Source: Terana coerulea (lineage: Eukaryota > Basidiomycota > Agaricomycetes > Polyporales > Phanerochaetaceae). Taken from it: 16,217 bases of DNA. The stretch is taken from positions 1 through 16,217 of the forward strand of contig JAKOGH010000785.1 of NCBI GenBank assembly GCA_024811115.1, read 5' to 3'. Numbering within the stretch: the first letter of the stretch is position 1; every line of letters begins with the position of its first letter. Made by a program: the position numbers and the translations under genes. Shown here in pieces: positions 8,666 through 16,217 of the stretch. The notes under the pieces were generated by a model that had not been told where the DNA came from, made no database searches, and saw only the letters and a list, made by a program, of their open reading frames with translations.

Positions 8666-9600
8666 GCGGATGGAAACAAGCCCCGGCGAATCTCAAGAAA
8701 GGGTCTACGTTTCATGACTCTCCTCAACAATGGCTAGGCTCCCGTGCACTTACAGCCCAAAGAAGTTTGAACATGCCCATACGCCCACCGAAACGGACCC
8801 CTCACCTCGTGCGTTGAACGAGTTTCTGGTCGTGACTAGGTCATGCTGACAAGCCTTCCCCAGTATGGTCTATCACCGTTTACCAAGCGACAGTATCAAC
8901 CGCTCATTTACGACAATCTCTGTTGAGCGACACGTCGTGAACTCTCCCGTCTGGAGTCGCAGACGAGTTGCGCAGAGCCGGAGGTTGCATTAGTCCTGGC
9001 TACCCAGTTTACACTTGCCCTTATGATTACTGTATATTGCACGTTGCTGTGGGCAGACATTCAATATTCAGGGGTCATCCATTGCACAATCGGCTGGTTT
9101 GAGACCCAAATATATATAGTCATTTTGAGTAACTGCGAGCGGTCAGATACAATGAGATGTAATTCTGAAAAAGCCCGTATGATGTCATGGACTCGTGGCA
9201 ATGCCATTGCGTCGTCGATAACAAGCCACGTCAGGATATCGACCACTGTTCGTCCTGGTTTACGTTGATTAGAATATCCACGGCGCCATGCTGTGTATGA
9301 ATCGTGCGTCGGGCGGGAAGGGGTAGCGTAGGAAGGAATTTCATTACGGGGTAACCAGGGTTATGCGGATAGAAATGCTGTATTTTCATTCTGGCGGTAG
9401 AGCGGTGCTGGTTAGGAGTTGGATACTCCTGGTTATATTGAGGTGCAGACGCAAACAAGCTCCCTTTGTCAACAACAACTAGTACAACTGTACCAGGTGC
9501 GACGCTCTCAACTGGGGACGGAAGTAGTGGTGCAGTCTCCGAGTAACTAGCTGGGGAACAGACCAGCTCGAGACTGGCTTTCTCTGTTGCAGACGGTAGC
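8666..9600. other. Unassigned stretch with weak coding-like fragments
   Basis: No gene can be named. The minus-strand frame 9061-9246 (VDILTWLVIDDAMALPRVHD, then IYIWVSNQPIVQWMTPEY at its end) reads like protein but is only about 61 residues and matches no family I know. A plus-strand ATG at 8730 reads MARLPCTYSPKKFEHAH up to a poor donor, with a GCTGAC branch-like site and a CCCCAG acceptor at about 8862. The following piece meets a TGA. A short CAACAACAAC microsatellite lies at about 9469. Confidence 0.2.
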
Positions 9601-9658
9601 TACTTATACATGTGCAGTCCTAAACTGTACAGTACCACTCGGTATCCTTGTGTATGTA

Positions 9659-9960
9659 CTAGAGCGGTCCAGAACAATAGAGAAACATATCGGAAACCAT
9701 GAGTATCGATGAGAGAACAATAGATAGGGGTAGAAGGCGATGGAAATGAAAAGAATACCCTAGAGACGCCCAGAAGTTCATGACACCCTTCGCGAGGGCG
9801 GCGCTGTTGTGCACGGCATGCGTGCCACTGTCCCCTGAATTGGGTGACCAGCATTGCCAGGTGTTGGCTTGATGCACACGCTGGAGTCGGAGTACTCACG
9901 CGGTTTGGTGCGCCATCCAATGTGTTCAGATGCACATTTGGTCTTTGCCCTTATACGTTC
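9659..9960 (-). other. Possible two-exon coding fragment, unknown
   Basis: On the minus strand a GTGAGT donor (9899) and a TTCAG acceptor (9835) bound a 65-base intron. Joining in phase 1 gives a continuous frame, EHIGWRTKP followed by DSGTHAVHNSAALAKGVMNF, running to a TAG at about 9659. Its tail (RLLPLSIVLSSILMVSDMF) is hydrophobic and could be a membrane segment or simply read-through. No family recognised, and no start found upstream. Confidence 0.2.
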
Positions 9961-10249
9961 TCAGTGGGATTGAGTTTTTGCTTACCCCCATTTGTCACCT
10001 TTGTCTCGCACATGTCCCTAAGTCTTGCTTCACACATATCCATTGAACCCCATATCCACATTCATTCTTTTATATCTCCCTTTGCCCTTGCTCTCTTGTT
10101 CTTTCGCTGCGGGCCTCTACAGCTTGTCTTCTCACTGCAGGGCTTGAAGGGAGTGTCAGATTTTGGTATTTTAGTGTTATTAAGGTACCATTACTATGCT
10201 TACTGCACCTAGACACCACTTGTAGCGTATATAGGTCACTCACATACTT

Positions 10250-10540
10250 GTACCTATCCCTTACGTGTTTGCACCCTCTCGGGTGCTGCTCACCATCATC
10301 TTTACCGTCCTCGACGTTATGCGCGAGTGCCCGCGCTGTCTCCAAGACCTTATTTTGATATTGACCAGTTCAAGGAATAGACACCCCAATGGCCAAAACG
10401 TGCTGTTGGCCGTTGAGCATGTGTCAGAGAATTTCACATTCGAGCTGTTCAGTTGAATGTCCACCTCCAAATTATGCGGCCAAGGGAATGTCCGGCCATT
10501 GAATCCTCTGGCCATTGAATCCTCTGCTCTTTCCATATCT
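10250..10540 (-). other. Weak protein-kinase-like fragment
   Basis: The minus-strand frame contains TFWPLGCLFLELV (about 10380-10420), resembling the D-I-W-S-L-G-C-x-x-x-E segment of kinase subdomain IX. The invariant Asp is replaced, and I find no HRD, DFG or APE motif upstream. After a one-base shift the reading KVLETARALAHNVEDGKDDG continues toward 10250. Kinase pseudogenes are common beside NLR genes in mushrooms, but a chance resemblance is just as likely. Confidence 0.15.
10495..10526 (+). repeat. Perfect 16-base tandem duplication
   Basis: The unit GCCATTGAATCCTCTG occurs twice back to back (10495-10510 and 10511-10526) with no mismatch. This looks like a recent slippage event. Confidence 0.9.
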
Positions 10541-11842
10541 AGCAGTCCTCTCTTTCCGGCAGTCCAGCGACATTCTATTCGCTTGCATGCTGAGCTACTT
10601 CTGACGAGTATGAGTGAGACGACATCTGGAGGCAGCTCAACAGCTGCTGCTGCGAGAGAAAAAAGGTGCCATGATTGAGGAGTCGGTACAACACAGGATG
10701 CGATGGCTCAATAGCGAGGCAACGCAAGGAATGTCGATATGACGGGCACGCAGCGAATCCGGCGTCATTGTGTTGCTAAGCCCGTGCACTGTGTACTACT
10801 TGTAGTGCTTGATTGTGTGCGTGTTTCTGTCTAAACACCACTGCAAAAGAACTGACGAGATGGCCGGATGTGTAGAGATACCTGTATCGTGTCCTTCGAA
10901 TAGCTGGTCTGGCAATACAGATGGCAGACATACCTAAATCCAAGCTACACCTACTACAGGTATGCCAAACATCATCTGACAACTGTTTATAGGTCTAAAC
11001 TAGACAACTTGCGGCACTCACGTAGCCTTGAGGGTCTTCAACAGCGGCCGTCCGCGATAAGAAACTAAGTAGCGCATCGGAGAAGGGGAAATTCTAGTGG
11101 ATCGTAGTAATGTCGTGGTAATGGCTGCATTAGTCAGGGTTATAAGTGCTTGCCCATTACAACAATGATGAAATATCACCGTCGACACCGACAAAGTCAG
11201 ACCCTGGCTGCGGTCCAACAATTCCACAAGACCGAGACGGAATACGAAACTGTGGACACAAGATTTGAAGCGGATGTAGTCGATCTCAACGACTCGCACT
11301 TGTTTCCTCATTTGTTGTGCAAGAAATATTGATGCTGATGATCGCACTAGATAGGACGAGCTAAGGCACCTGCATGTTGGTTGAAGGCTTGGGGAAGCAC
11401 TGGTGGCATCAGTTATGGGTCACCTTCAAGCCCACATATCGGCGTTCATTCGCTGCAGCACAGCGCTAGGCATCCATGCACAAGCTTGCGGAGGTCTTTG
11501 ACGGGCGTGTGCTGATGGTCAGCGCGGCTCGTTGGCTGTTAGCACATTGCATTTAAGACATCTACGGATAGTTGATGAGCTATACAACATACCCTGAAGC
11601 GATATACGCATCTTGAGACCTCGCTATGCTTTGAGCCAGACGTAACTTCTCATGTTCTGCTTTTGAAATTGCTGTGGCTCGTGCAACGGGCAGCCGGTGA
11701 TATCGCTGGTAAGCGCCCTGAGCGCGGAAACCCCAGAAATTGCCTTTTTGTCACCACGCTCTACGATCACTCTAGGACCCCGGACACCACCCTTGAAGCC
11801 CCCGAGCCATTGACGTCCCCGAACTACTCTCCCGAGATATCT
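10541..11842. other. No recognisable gene
   Basis: Open frames overlap on both strands (11018-11347 minus, 11150-11332 plus) without motifs. No repeat or RNA gene was seen. The first part of the long plus-strand frame 11663-12613 begins here but runs into the LTR-like sequence and is judged spurious. Confidence 0.35.
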
Positions 11843-12464
11843 TGTAACGGCGCCCCTCCGTCACGTCAGTCGAAGTCCTGTGCAGTCCCTCGCAACAGGC
11901 AGTGCGGTCACCAGCCCGAAAGATGCGGGCCACGTCCGGCCCCGGCGAGCTCCTGCCCTGGACTTAGGCACGTACCTAACTACGACCAAGACAGCGACAC
12001 TGCGTTGTGCGCCCGCCCCACAAGTCTTTTCCCGCCCGGGGGCGCACGGACGGTACCTGACCGGTCCCGCACCGTGTTTCATAGGTGCTCGGTGCCTGTG
12101 TGGCGCACGGCATATCCTTGGTTAGTGTATCCCGACTCGGTCTTTCCTTATCCGTACCACTTTTGTATCCAAACCACTCCTTTATTCTCTCTCGGACGCG
12201 GCCCATTAGCTCTGGCTGTTAGGTACCGAGCCCGTATAAATACTCTGTACATACTTTCTGCAAAGGCAAGTTACCTTTCCCCTCTTCACGCCCGCTATGT
12301 GTTAAGACTACAAGTACATCGGTGCTTCTTAGGTATCCCGCTCTCGTCTAGTATTCGTCTCGCTCGTTGGCTGTGTGGTCTGGCTCAACGTCGGAGTCTT
12401 GCCCCGGTCCCCTCGTACGTCATCCCCGAAGTCTCTCAGCCTCGTACTCTCTGTCCCCGTTACA
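11843..12464 (+). mobile_element. LTR-like sequence, probably a solo LTR of a Gypsy-type retrotransposon
   Basis: The 622-base segment begins TGTAACGG and ends CCGTTACA, a perfect 8-base inverted terminal repeat of the TG…CA kind typical of fungal LTRs. It has a TATA box (TATAAATA, 12235-12242) at the expected U3/R position, followed by a pyrimidine-rich R/U5-like part. It is GC- and CpG-rich, unlike the decayed AT-rich block to the right, which suggests a younger age or escape from mutation. The flanking five bases (TATCT left, GACCT right) do not match as a target-site duplication. No primer-binding site follows and no polypurine tract precedes it. It is therefore a solo LTR with altered flanks, or one end of a rearranged element. 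Orientation is set by the TATA box. Confidence 0.6.
12235..12242 (+). promoter_or_regulatory. TATA box within the LTR-like sequence
   Basis: TATAAATA lies 392 bases into the LTR-like segment and is followed by a C/T-rich tract, as in an RNA polymerase II promoter at a U3/R boundary. Inferred from position and sequence only. Confidence 0.45.
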
Positions 12465-13290
12465 GACCTCGCCCGACCGTTACCTCCCGAGGTCTTCGGT
12501 CCCCGACTCCTGCTGGCACTTCGGCCGGCAGAGTTGAAGTGACGTCCCCACTCACACATAAAACCGCTTCCCGACTCGGTGCTTTGGCCCGAGCCCGCTG
12601 TCTGTTGGGTTAGGGTTAGATGATCGCACCCGAAGCGTGGTGCAGCGTATCACCAGCATACCACGTCACGTTTCTATGAGGGTGATCAGTCTGGGATGCA
12701 AAGAAGGACATAGGCACAAAAGCACGCACTCATCGCCTGAAAGTCGAAGGCTTCATCCTAAACAACAGGAACTAAGCATGTGAGTGCTTGAGCCCATGAA
12801 AACAAAGGCGTGGATGGGAGCAAGCCTGACTGACTGAGGCAGAAGTTATACGTCAGGTCAGTGAAGCCTGGTGTTACTGTGAAGGCTTGTACCCACCGTA
12901 GTCGAAGCATATCATACAGAAGCTAGCTCAGCAGTGTGTACGGCGTCAGAGACAGGACCTGGAAGGCCGGAGAGAGGCATCGCGCAAAAGCAAGTGAGGA
13001 AGCAGAGGCAAGAGTTGGGCGGGCATTTGACAGAGAATTGATGAGAGCCCAGCCAATCAGGACGCTGGCGTGCAAGAATGCGAGAGCGCAACCGGATCCG
13101 CTCGTCTCCCATTGTCCTACAGTTGCCGGACAGGCAAACACAACCAATTTGACGCCGCTGAGAGAGTGAATTTCCCAGACGCCGACATTTCACAGAAAGT
13201 TAGTTTGATCTCAGAAACGAGCTCTTTGAGGCTATGGGAGCAGAATGGTACGAGCGAAATCTCTTAATTCGGACTTCTAAGAAAAACATA
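12465..13290. other. No recognisable gene; contains a short telomere-like tract
   Basis: After the LTR-like end the sequence stays C/T-rich to about 12600. GGGTTAGGGTTAG follows at 12607-12619 (two units of the fungal telomere repeat). From 12620 to 13290 there are only overlapping frames (12912-13193 minus, 12936-13169 plus) with no motif. Confidence 0.4.
12607..12619 (+). repeat. Short interstitial telomere-like repeat
   Basis: GGGTTAGGGTTAG is two units of TTAGGG, the telomere repeat of most filamentous fungi. So short a tract may be chance, or a trace of break repair or of a subtelomeric past. Confidence 0.5.
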
Positions 13291-13294
13291 CCCG

Positions 13295-13623
13295 AAAATT
13301 TCGCCGGTACCCGGAAATCATTAATCAAATCACGGAAAAATGCGGAGAATAATCCTCTCATGAATCTGGGTATGATGCCGTCAAGGACAAAAAAATTCTA
13401 TCGAGCTGTTAGGGCTACCGGATAGGGTAATTTTCCCAAAGCGCCCACTTTGCATCGTCAGAAAGCATCGAAATGCCCGAAACCGTCAGTGATGCTGCCT
13501 TCTGTTGCGTTGATGCGCAACCTGAGCGTATGTATCAACTCAATTCTGACCTAATGGAGTACTCCTCCCGGCCTCCCAGCACCATGGGAAGCACAGAAAT
13601 AGGTCAAAATTTGGCCGGTACCC
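13295..13623 (+). repeat. 18-base direct repeat, copies 311 bases apart
   Basis: AAAATTTCGCCGGTACCC (13295-13312) recurs as AAAATTTGGCCGGTACCC (13606-13623), one mismatch. Both carry the GGTACC palindrome. The pair may be sub-terminal motifs of a degraded transposable element. No matching ends, target-site duplication or coding remnant was found. Confidence 0.6.
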
Positions 13624-14360
13624 ATTTTCTCGTGGGAAAAACTTCGGATGGGTGCCAATCGACTCCTTACGTCCTTCCGAGTCTGATTCTGCACTCAGTT
13701 TGGCGTAAATAATTCGGGTTGGCGCTCAATAAGGTTGGTCGTATTTGCTTGTCCGCAACGTAAACGTCTTTGAGATAGAGCGATATTGATGAGGAGACGC
13801 ATGGACACATCGATCATAGCGACGGTCGGCACGCAATTGAGTGCAGTAAGCGCTCAAGCCCTGACAGATGACACGTCGTGTTCGAACTTCGAAATGTCTG
13901 CTGAGATGAATGTATTGTGTTGCCAAAGTCAGTACACAGTACATGTCTAAAGCAGAGTCTACAGAAAATAGTACCACTACCCCTTGGACTTTCCAAGCGA
14001 CTTCCTTCCGGCTGGCAGTCCCATGGTGTGATGCAAGGTTGGAGGCGGGTGCCAGCCTCCAGGTGTCATGCATGCCAGCACAGCGTCGAGATCAAATCAA
14101 ACGAGATGGTCTTGCGAGCATGGACCCTCTGAAACTCTTGAAGCTCCTCTCCAAGCAGGCATACACCCATAGAAAAGGGCAGGTCCTCCATGAGTGCAAG
14201 CGAAGGGCACGGCAGCATAGTATACTAGCGTCCGATAGGGTTACAGGAAAGAGCGAAACGAGATGGGGACATTCTACACGGTGGGATTGCTATTAAATGG
14301 GTTTCATTGGAGAGACGGCACAAGCGGCAGTGAAGCGTACCTTTGCTAACACAACTGAAT
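13624..14360. other. No recognisable gene
   Basis: Long overlapping frames on opposite strands (13726-14073 minus, 13910-14296 plus) have no known motif and cover each other, so neither can be supported as a gene. No RNA gene or repeat was seen. Confidence 0.35.
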
Positions 14361-14412
14361 ACACCCATGTCAAAAATGGAAAACGCCTCATGAGGCGCTA
14401 ATCTTAGTTCAT

Positions 14413-14433
14413 CTCACGGCCTCTCGCCGTGAG
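14413..14433. repeat. Perfect 8-bp hairpin with 5-base loop
   Basis: CTCACGGC (14413-14420) pairs with GCCGTGAG (14426-14433) around a CTCTC loop. It is nested in an outer ATCTCA/TGAGAT pair (14411-14416 and 14442-14447). It lies inside the MITE-like element. Confidence 0.8.
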
Positions 14434-14560
14434 CATCATGATGAGATTACGAGGATATCTTGACGCTGGATCAGCCTTGCCAGCTCATCTGACTACCCAA
14501 AAAGGCTCCGATGAGATAAGCTCACCTTTTACAATCTCATCAAGAGTCATTATGATGATC

Positions 14561-14593
14561 TCATGAGGCTCTCTTGAGGCTCTCCCGAGGCTT
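14561..14593 (+). repeat. Three imperfect 11-base tandem units
   Basis: TCATGAGGCTC, TCTTGAGGCTC and TCCCGAGGCTT follow each other without gap and share the GAGGCT core. They are part of the MITE-like element. Confidence 0.75.
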
Positions 14594-14632
14594 CTCATGA
14601 GTTTAGTTCATCTCATGAGGCGCCACGGGTGT

Positions 14633-14940
14633 CCTCCAGTCTCAAGGCCTCATAAGCGCACATGGTGCCTCGTAGAAGCGCTTAACCTTTTCCCGACACA
14701 ACAAAAATCTTCCAATTGAGCTTCCGAGCTCTTGGTCACACCGGAGTAGTACTTCCTTTGTCAATGTGATTTGTAGCACTGGCAGCGGGGTGTGATGGAT
14801 AGAAGGTAGTCTAGGCGTCAAAGACATAGCTAAAAGAAAGGCATAGACATTCTATTAAATTCTGCATGTATCATGCACGGCAGAAGAAAATGCACAATGG
14901 GGCGACGGGATACATCTGGAAAAACCCCTCTTTCTAATCT
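14633..14940. other. No recognisable gene
   Basis: Between the MITE-like element and the AT-rich block only a 61-codon minus-strand frame (14642-14827) is open, with no motif. Base composition is ordinary until an abrupt change at about 14940. Confidence 0.4.
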
Positions 14941-15759
14941 ATGCTTTATGCTTCTTATTTAAAACTAAGTTGTTTATTATGCTCTTTTTCGCTTTTTGTG
15001 AAAATGTATTCTTGAAATATAGTTTATTTAGCTAATTTACATCTATTAGCTTGCTAAACAGTCCATTGCCTTTTTAACATTCTAATCTGCTAATTATTAA
15101 TGGCTTTTTACTATTTAATTGACTTTTATCCCTTACCAATGCCTTATTGCATTCTTTCATTAGCTCATTTACTATATTTCTTTTTATCTAATTTCTCACT
15201 ATTGCACATTTTATCAGTAGCTTATCATTAGCTTTTTACTTATTTGCTTGTTATTTGTGCCATATTTATGACGTTATTTAGAGCTTATGACACTTATTTT
15301 GCTATTGCTTTTATTTCTTATTTGGACTCTTATTATTGCATTGCTTAAAGCTAATTTAGTTTTATGTCCTCCTTTTCTGCTAATCAGCTAACCTATATAC
15401 TTACACTATTACACTTTTAGAGTTAATATAGCTACTATTCTCTATTTCAGCCTAGTTGGCACATAAATGCATAATGGAATCCTTATTAGACTGGTTTTTA
15501 AAGTGCACAAAGCTTTAAGAATATTGTTAATGACAAGTCTGAAGCTCTTTAATATTACCTTTATAACCTAATATACAAGCTCTGTGCAATTGCTAAAAAG
15601 AGCTGCTTTTGCCTAGAATGTTTATATTCTTATATAATTGCCATTTGCCACAGTTGAACAATAAGTTGCAATCAATTTTAAATATCACAATACCTCTAAA
15701 AGAGTGACTGCTTCACAGACAACCAAAGCAATTCATGCTGTATGCTTTTGTTAATGGGC
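14941..15759. repeat. AT-rich, CpG-depleted block, probably a decayed transposon
   Basis: Composition changes sharply at about 14940. The block is strongly A+T-rich with T in excess on the plus strand in its first half. It holds only two CpG dinucleotides in 819 bases (14990 and 15272), while the rest of the window is full of CpG. Short motifs such as TTAGCT, GCTAAT and TATTGC recur. No open frame of note exists. The pattern is what repeat-induced C-to-T mutation or long-term methyl-cytosine decay leaves behind in a fungal transposon. The original element cannot be identified. AT-rich structural DNA is an alternative. Confidence 0.55.
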
Positions 15760-15767
15760 CGAGGCTC

Positions 15768-15773
15768 AAAAAA
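15768..15773 (-). terminator. RNA polymerase III T-run terminator
   Basis: Six T residues on the minus strand, 31 bases downstream of the B box, are sufficient to end Pol III transcription. Confidence 0.5.
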
Positions 15774-15804
15774 GATGACCAGAAATAACCACAATGCATC
15801 CGAA

Positions 15805-15815
15805 GGACTTGAACC
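15805..15815 (-). promoter_or_regulatory. RNA polymerase III B box
   Basis: GGTTCAAGTCC matches the consensus GGTTCRANYCC except at one position; the A box partner lies 35 bases upstream on the minus strand. Confidence 0.6.
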
Positions 15816-15872
15816 CAGGACCACCTACACAAACACGCTCAGTGAATTAACAACTGCACCATAGCAGCTTGC

Positions 15873-16217
15873 ATGTATTATTGTACAGAGTGATCATAAC
15901 CTACCAGGTATAGTGAAGCGCCTTAACGTCTTTGAAGCCTTCGCTGCTGGTTGGCGTCATCTTTCATTTCCTCAGTCCCACATTCCTAACTGACGCATTA
16001 GCTGCGTCAGCGACCACCCACTCGCAACACCAGGACCCAAGCAACACCACACAAGAGTGACGGGACGTGTGAAATATTGAGCAAGGCCACAGGGAGGGGC
16101 TCCCTGCAAACGAGGACGTGGCACTCTACCGGCATCCACCGCTGTTACCCAGAGCCGTCCATTACTGCATGCATGGCTTATGGATGGCGCTTTCATGAAT
16201 AGGCATCACACATCCCC
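15873..16217. other. No recognisable gene
   Basis: Base composition returns to normal. A 74-codon minus-strand frame (15972-16196) has no motif. The only structure is a hairpin at 15990-16010. Confidence 0.4.
15990..16010. repeat. Perfect 8-bp hairpin with 5-base loop
   Basis: CTGACGCA (15990-15997) and TGCGTCAG (16003-16010) are exact reverse complements around TTAGC. No T-run follows. It is possibly a transposon end or chance. Confidence 0.7.

Larger units (their letters stand above)
14361..14632. mobile_element. Palindrome-rich MITE-like element
   Basis: The left end reads ACACCCATG and the right end, read on the minus strand, ACACCCGTG. Both ends also carry CGCCTCATGAG a little further in, giving imperfect terminal inverted repeats around a 272-base non-coding body. 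The inside is full of short dyads: a 14-base perfect palindrome CGCCTCATGAGGCG (14384-14397), an 8-bp hairpin (14413-14433), and three drifting 11-base tandem units around GAGGCTC (14561-14593). The phrase TTAGTTCATCTCA occurs near each end (14404 and 14603). No target-site duplication is clear. A foldback-type or hAT-like non-autonomous DNA transposon is the best guess; a structured regulatory RNA is an alternative. Confidence 0.5.
15768..15872 (-). ncRNA. tRNA-derived SINE-like unit or tRNA relic
   Basis: On the minus strand an A box TGGTGCAGTTG (15861-15851) and a B box GGTTCAAGTCC (15815-15805) stand at the spacing of RNA polymerase III internal promoters. Between them a short D-stem (GTG/CAC) can still be drawn. 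The T-stem and the acceptor stem no longer pair, so it is not a working tRNA. A TTTTTT run (15773-15768) gives a Pol III terminator. A tRNA-related head with a short tail and T-run fits a SINE; a degenerate single tRNA copy is the other reading. The 5' end is estimated at 11 bases before the A box. Confidence 0.5.

Noticed and set aside
9844..10212. 122-codon plus-strand frame with hydrophobic stretches
   Set aside because: The hydrophobicity comes from a T/C-rich tract; there is no start context or motif, and a better splice-joined frame lies on the other strand.
11663..12613. 316-codon plus-strand open frame
   Set aside because: Most of it covers the LTR-like sequence with its terminal repeats and TATA box. 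The translation is rich in R, P, S and C with no motif, as expected of a chance frame in GC-rich DNA.
14361..14632. CRISPR-like array
   Set aside because: The repeats are short, overlapping and palindromic without regular spacers, and the DNA is eukaryotic.
15768..15872. Functional tRNA gene
   Set aside because: The boxes are good but the acceptor stem and T-stem do not pair, so a working tRNA is unlikely.

Overview
The window looks like nuclear DNA of a filamentous fungus, most likely a mushroom-forming basidiomycete (Agaricomycetes). The main evidence is a NACHT-type NLR gene remnant in the style common in that group: an N-terminal C2-like domain, then a module containing VHPYAQLAWSILSAVYS, then a DGAS…C.AGTR linker and a P-loop. 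It is cut by short introns with GT…AG ends and CTRAY-like branch sites. The organism call rests on family and gene style, not on a marker gene.

Layout. Positions 1-2052 (minus) hold a disrupted C2/helical/NACHT NLR gene that runs off the left edge inside the NACHT domain. From about 2.05 to 6.8 kb no gene could be recognised. That stretch holds a long unassigned minus-strand reading frame (3161-4204), a pyrimidine-rich tract and a pair of interspersed direct repeats (4360-4523). From about 6.8 to 8.7 kb the plus strand carries six good intron signatures and short exon-like pieces, ending in a frame with two nonsense codons. This is probably a decayed or unrecognised multi-exon gene. From 8.7 to 11.7 kb there are only weak fragments.

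The right third is transposon territory. A CpG-rich LTR-like sequence with perfect TGTAACGG/CCGTTACA ends and a TATA box lies at 11843-12464, followed by a short TTAGGG-type telomere-like tract (12607-12619). An 18-base direct repeat sits at 13.3/13.6 kb. A palindrome-rich MITE-like element lies at 14361-14632, and an AT-rich block almost free of CpG at 14941-15759. Abutting that block is a tRNA-derived, SINE-like unit on the minus strand with A box, B box and a T6 terminator.

No intact operon, pathway or working system is visible. The overall picture is an accessory, repeat-rich fungal region with a degraded immune-type receptor. All frame breaks seen in the NLR gene can be explained by 1-2 base deletions, so uncorrected assembly errors are a real alternative to true gene decay.
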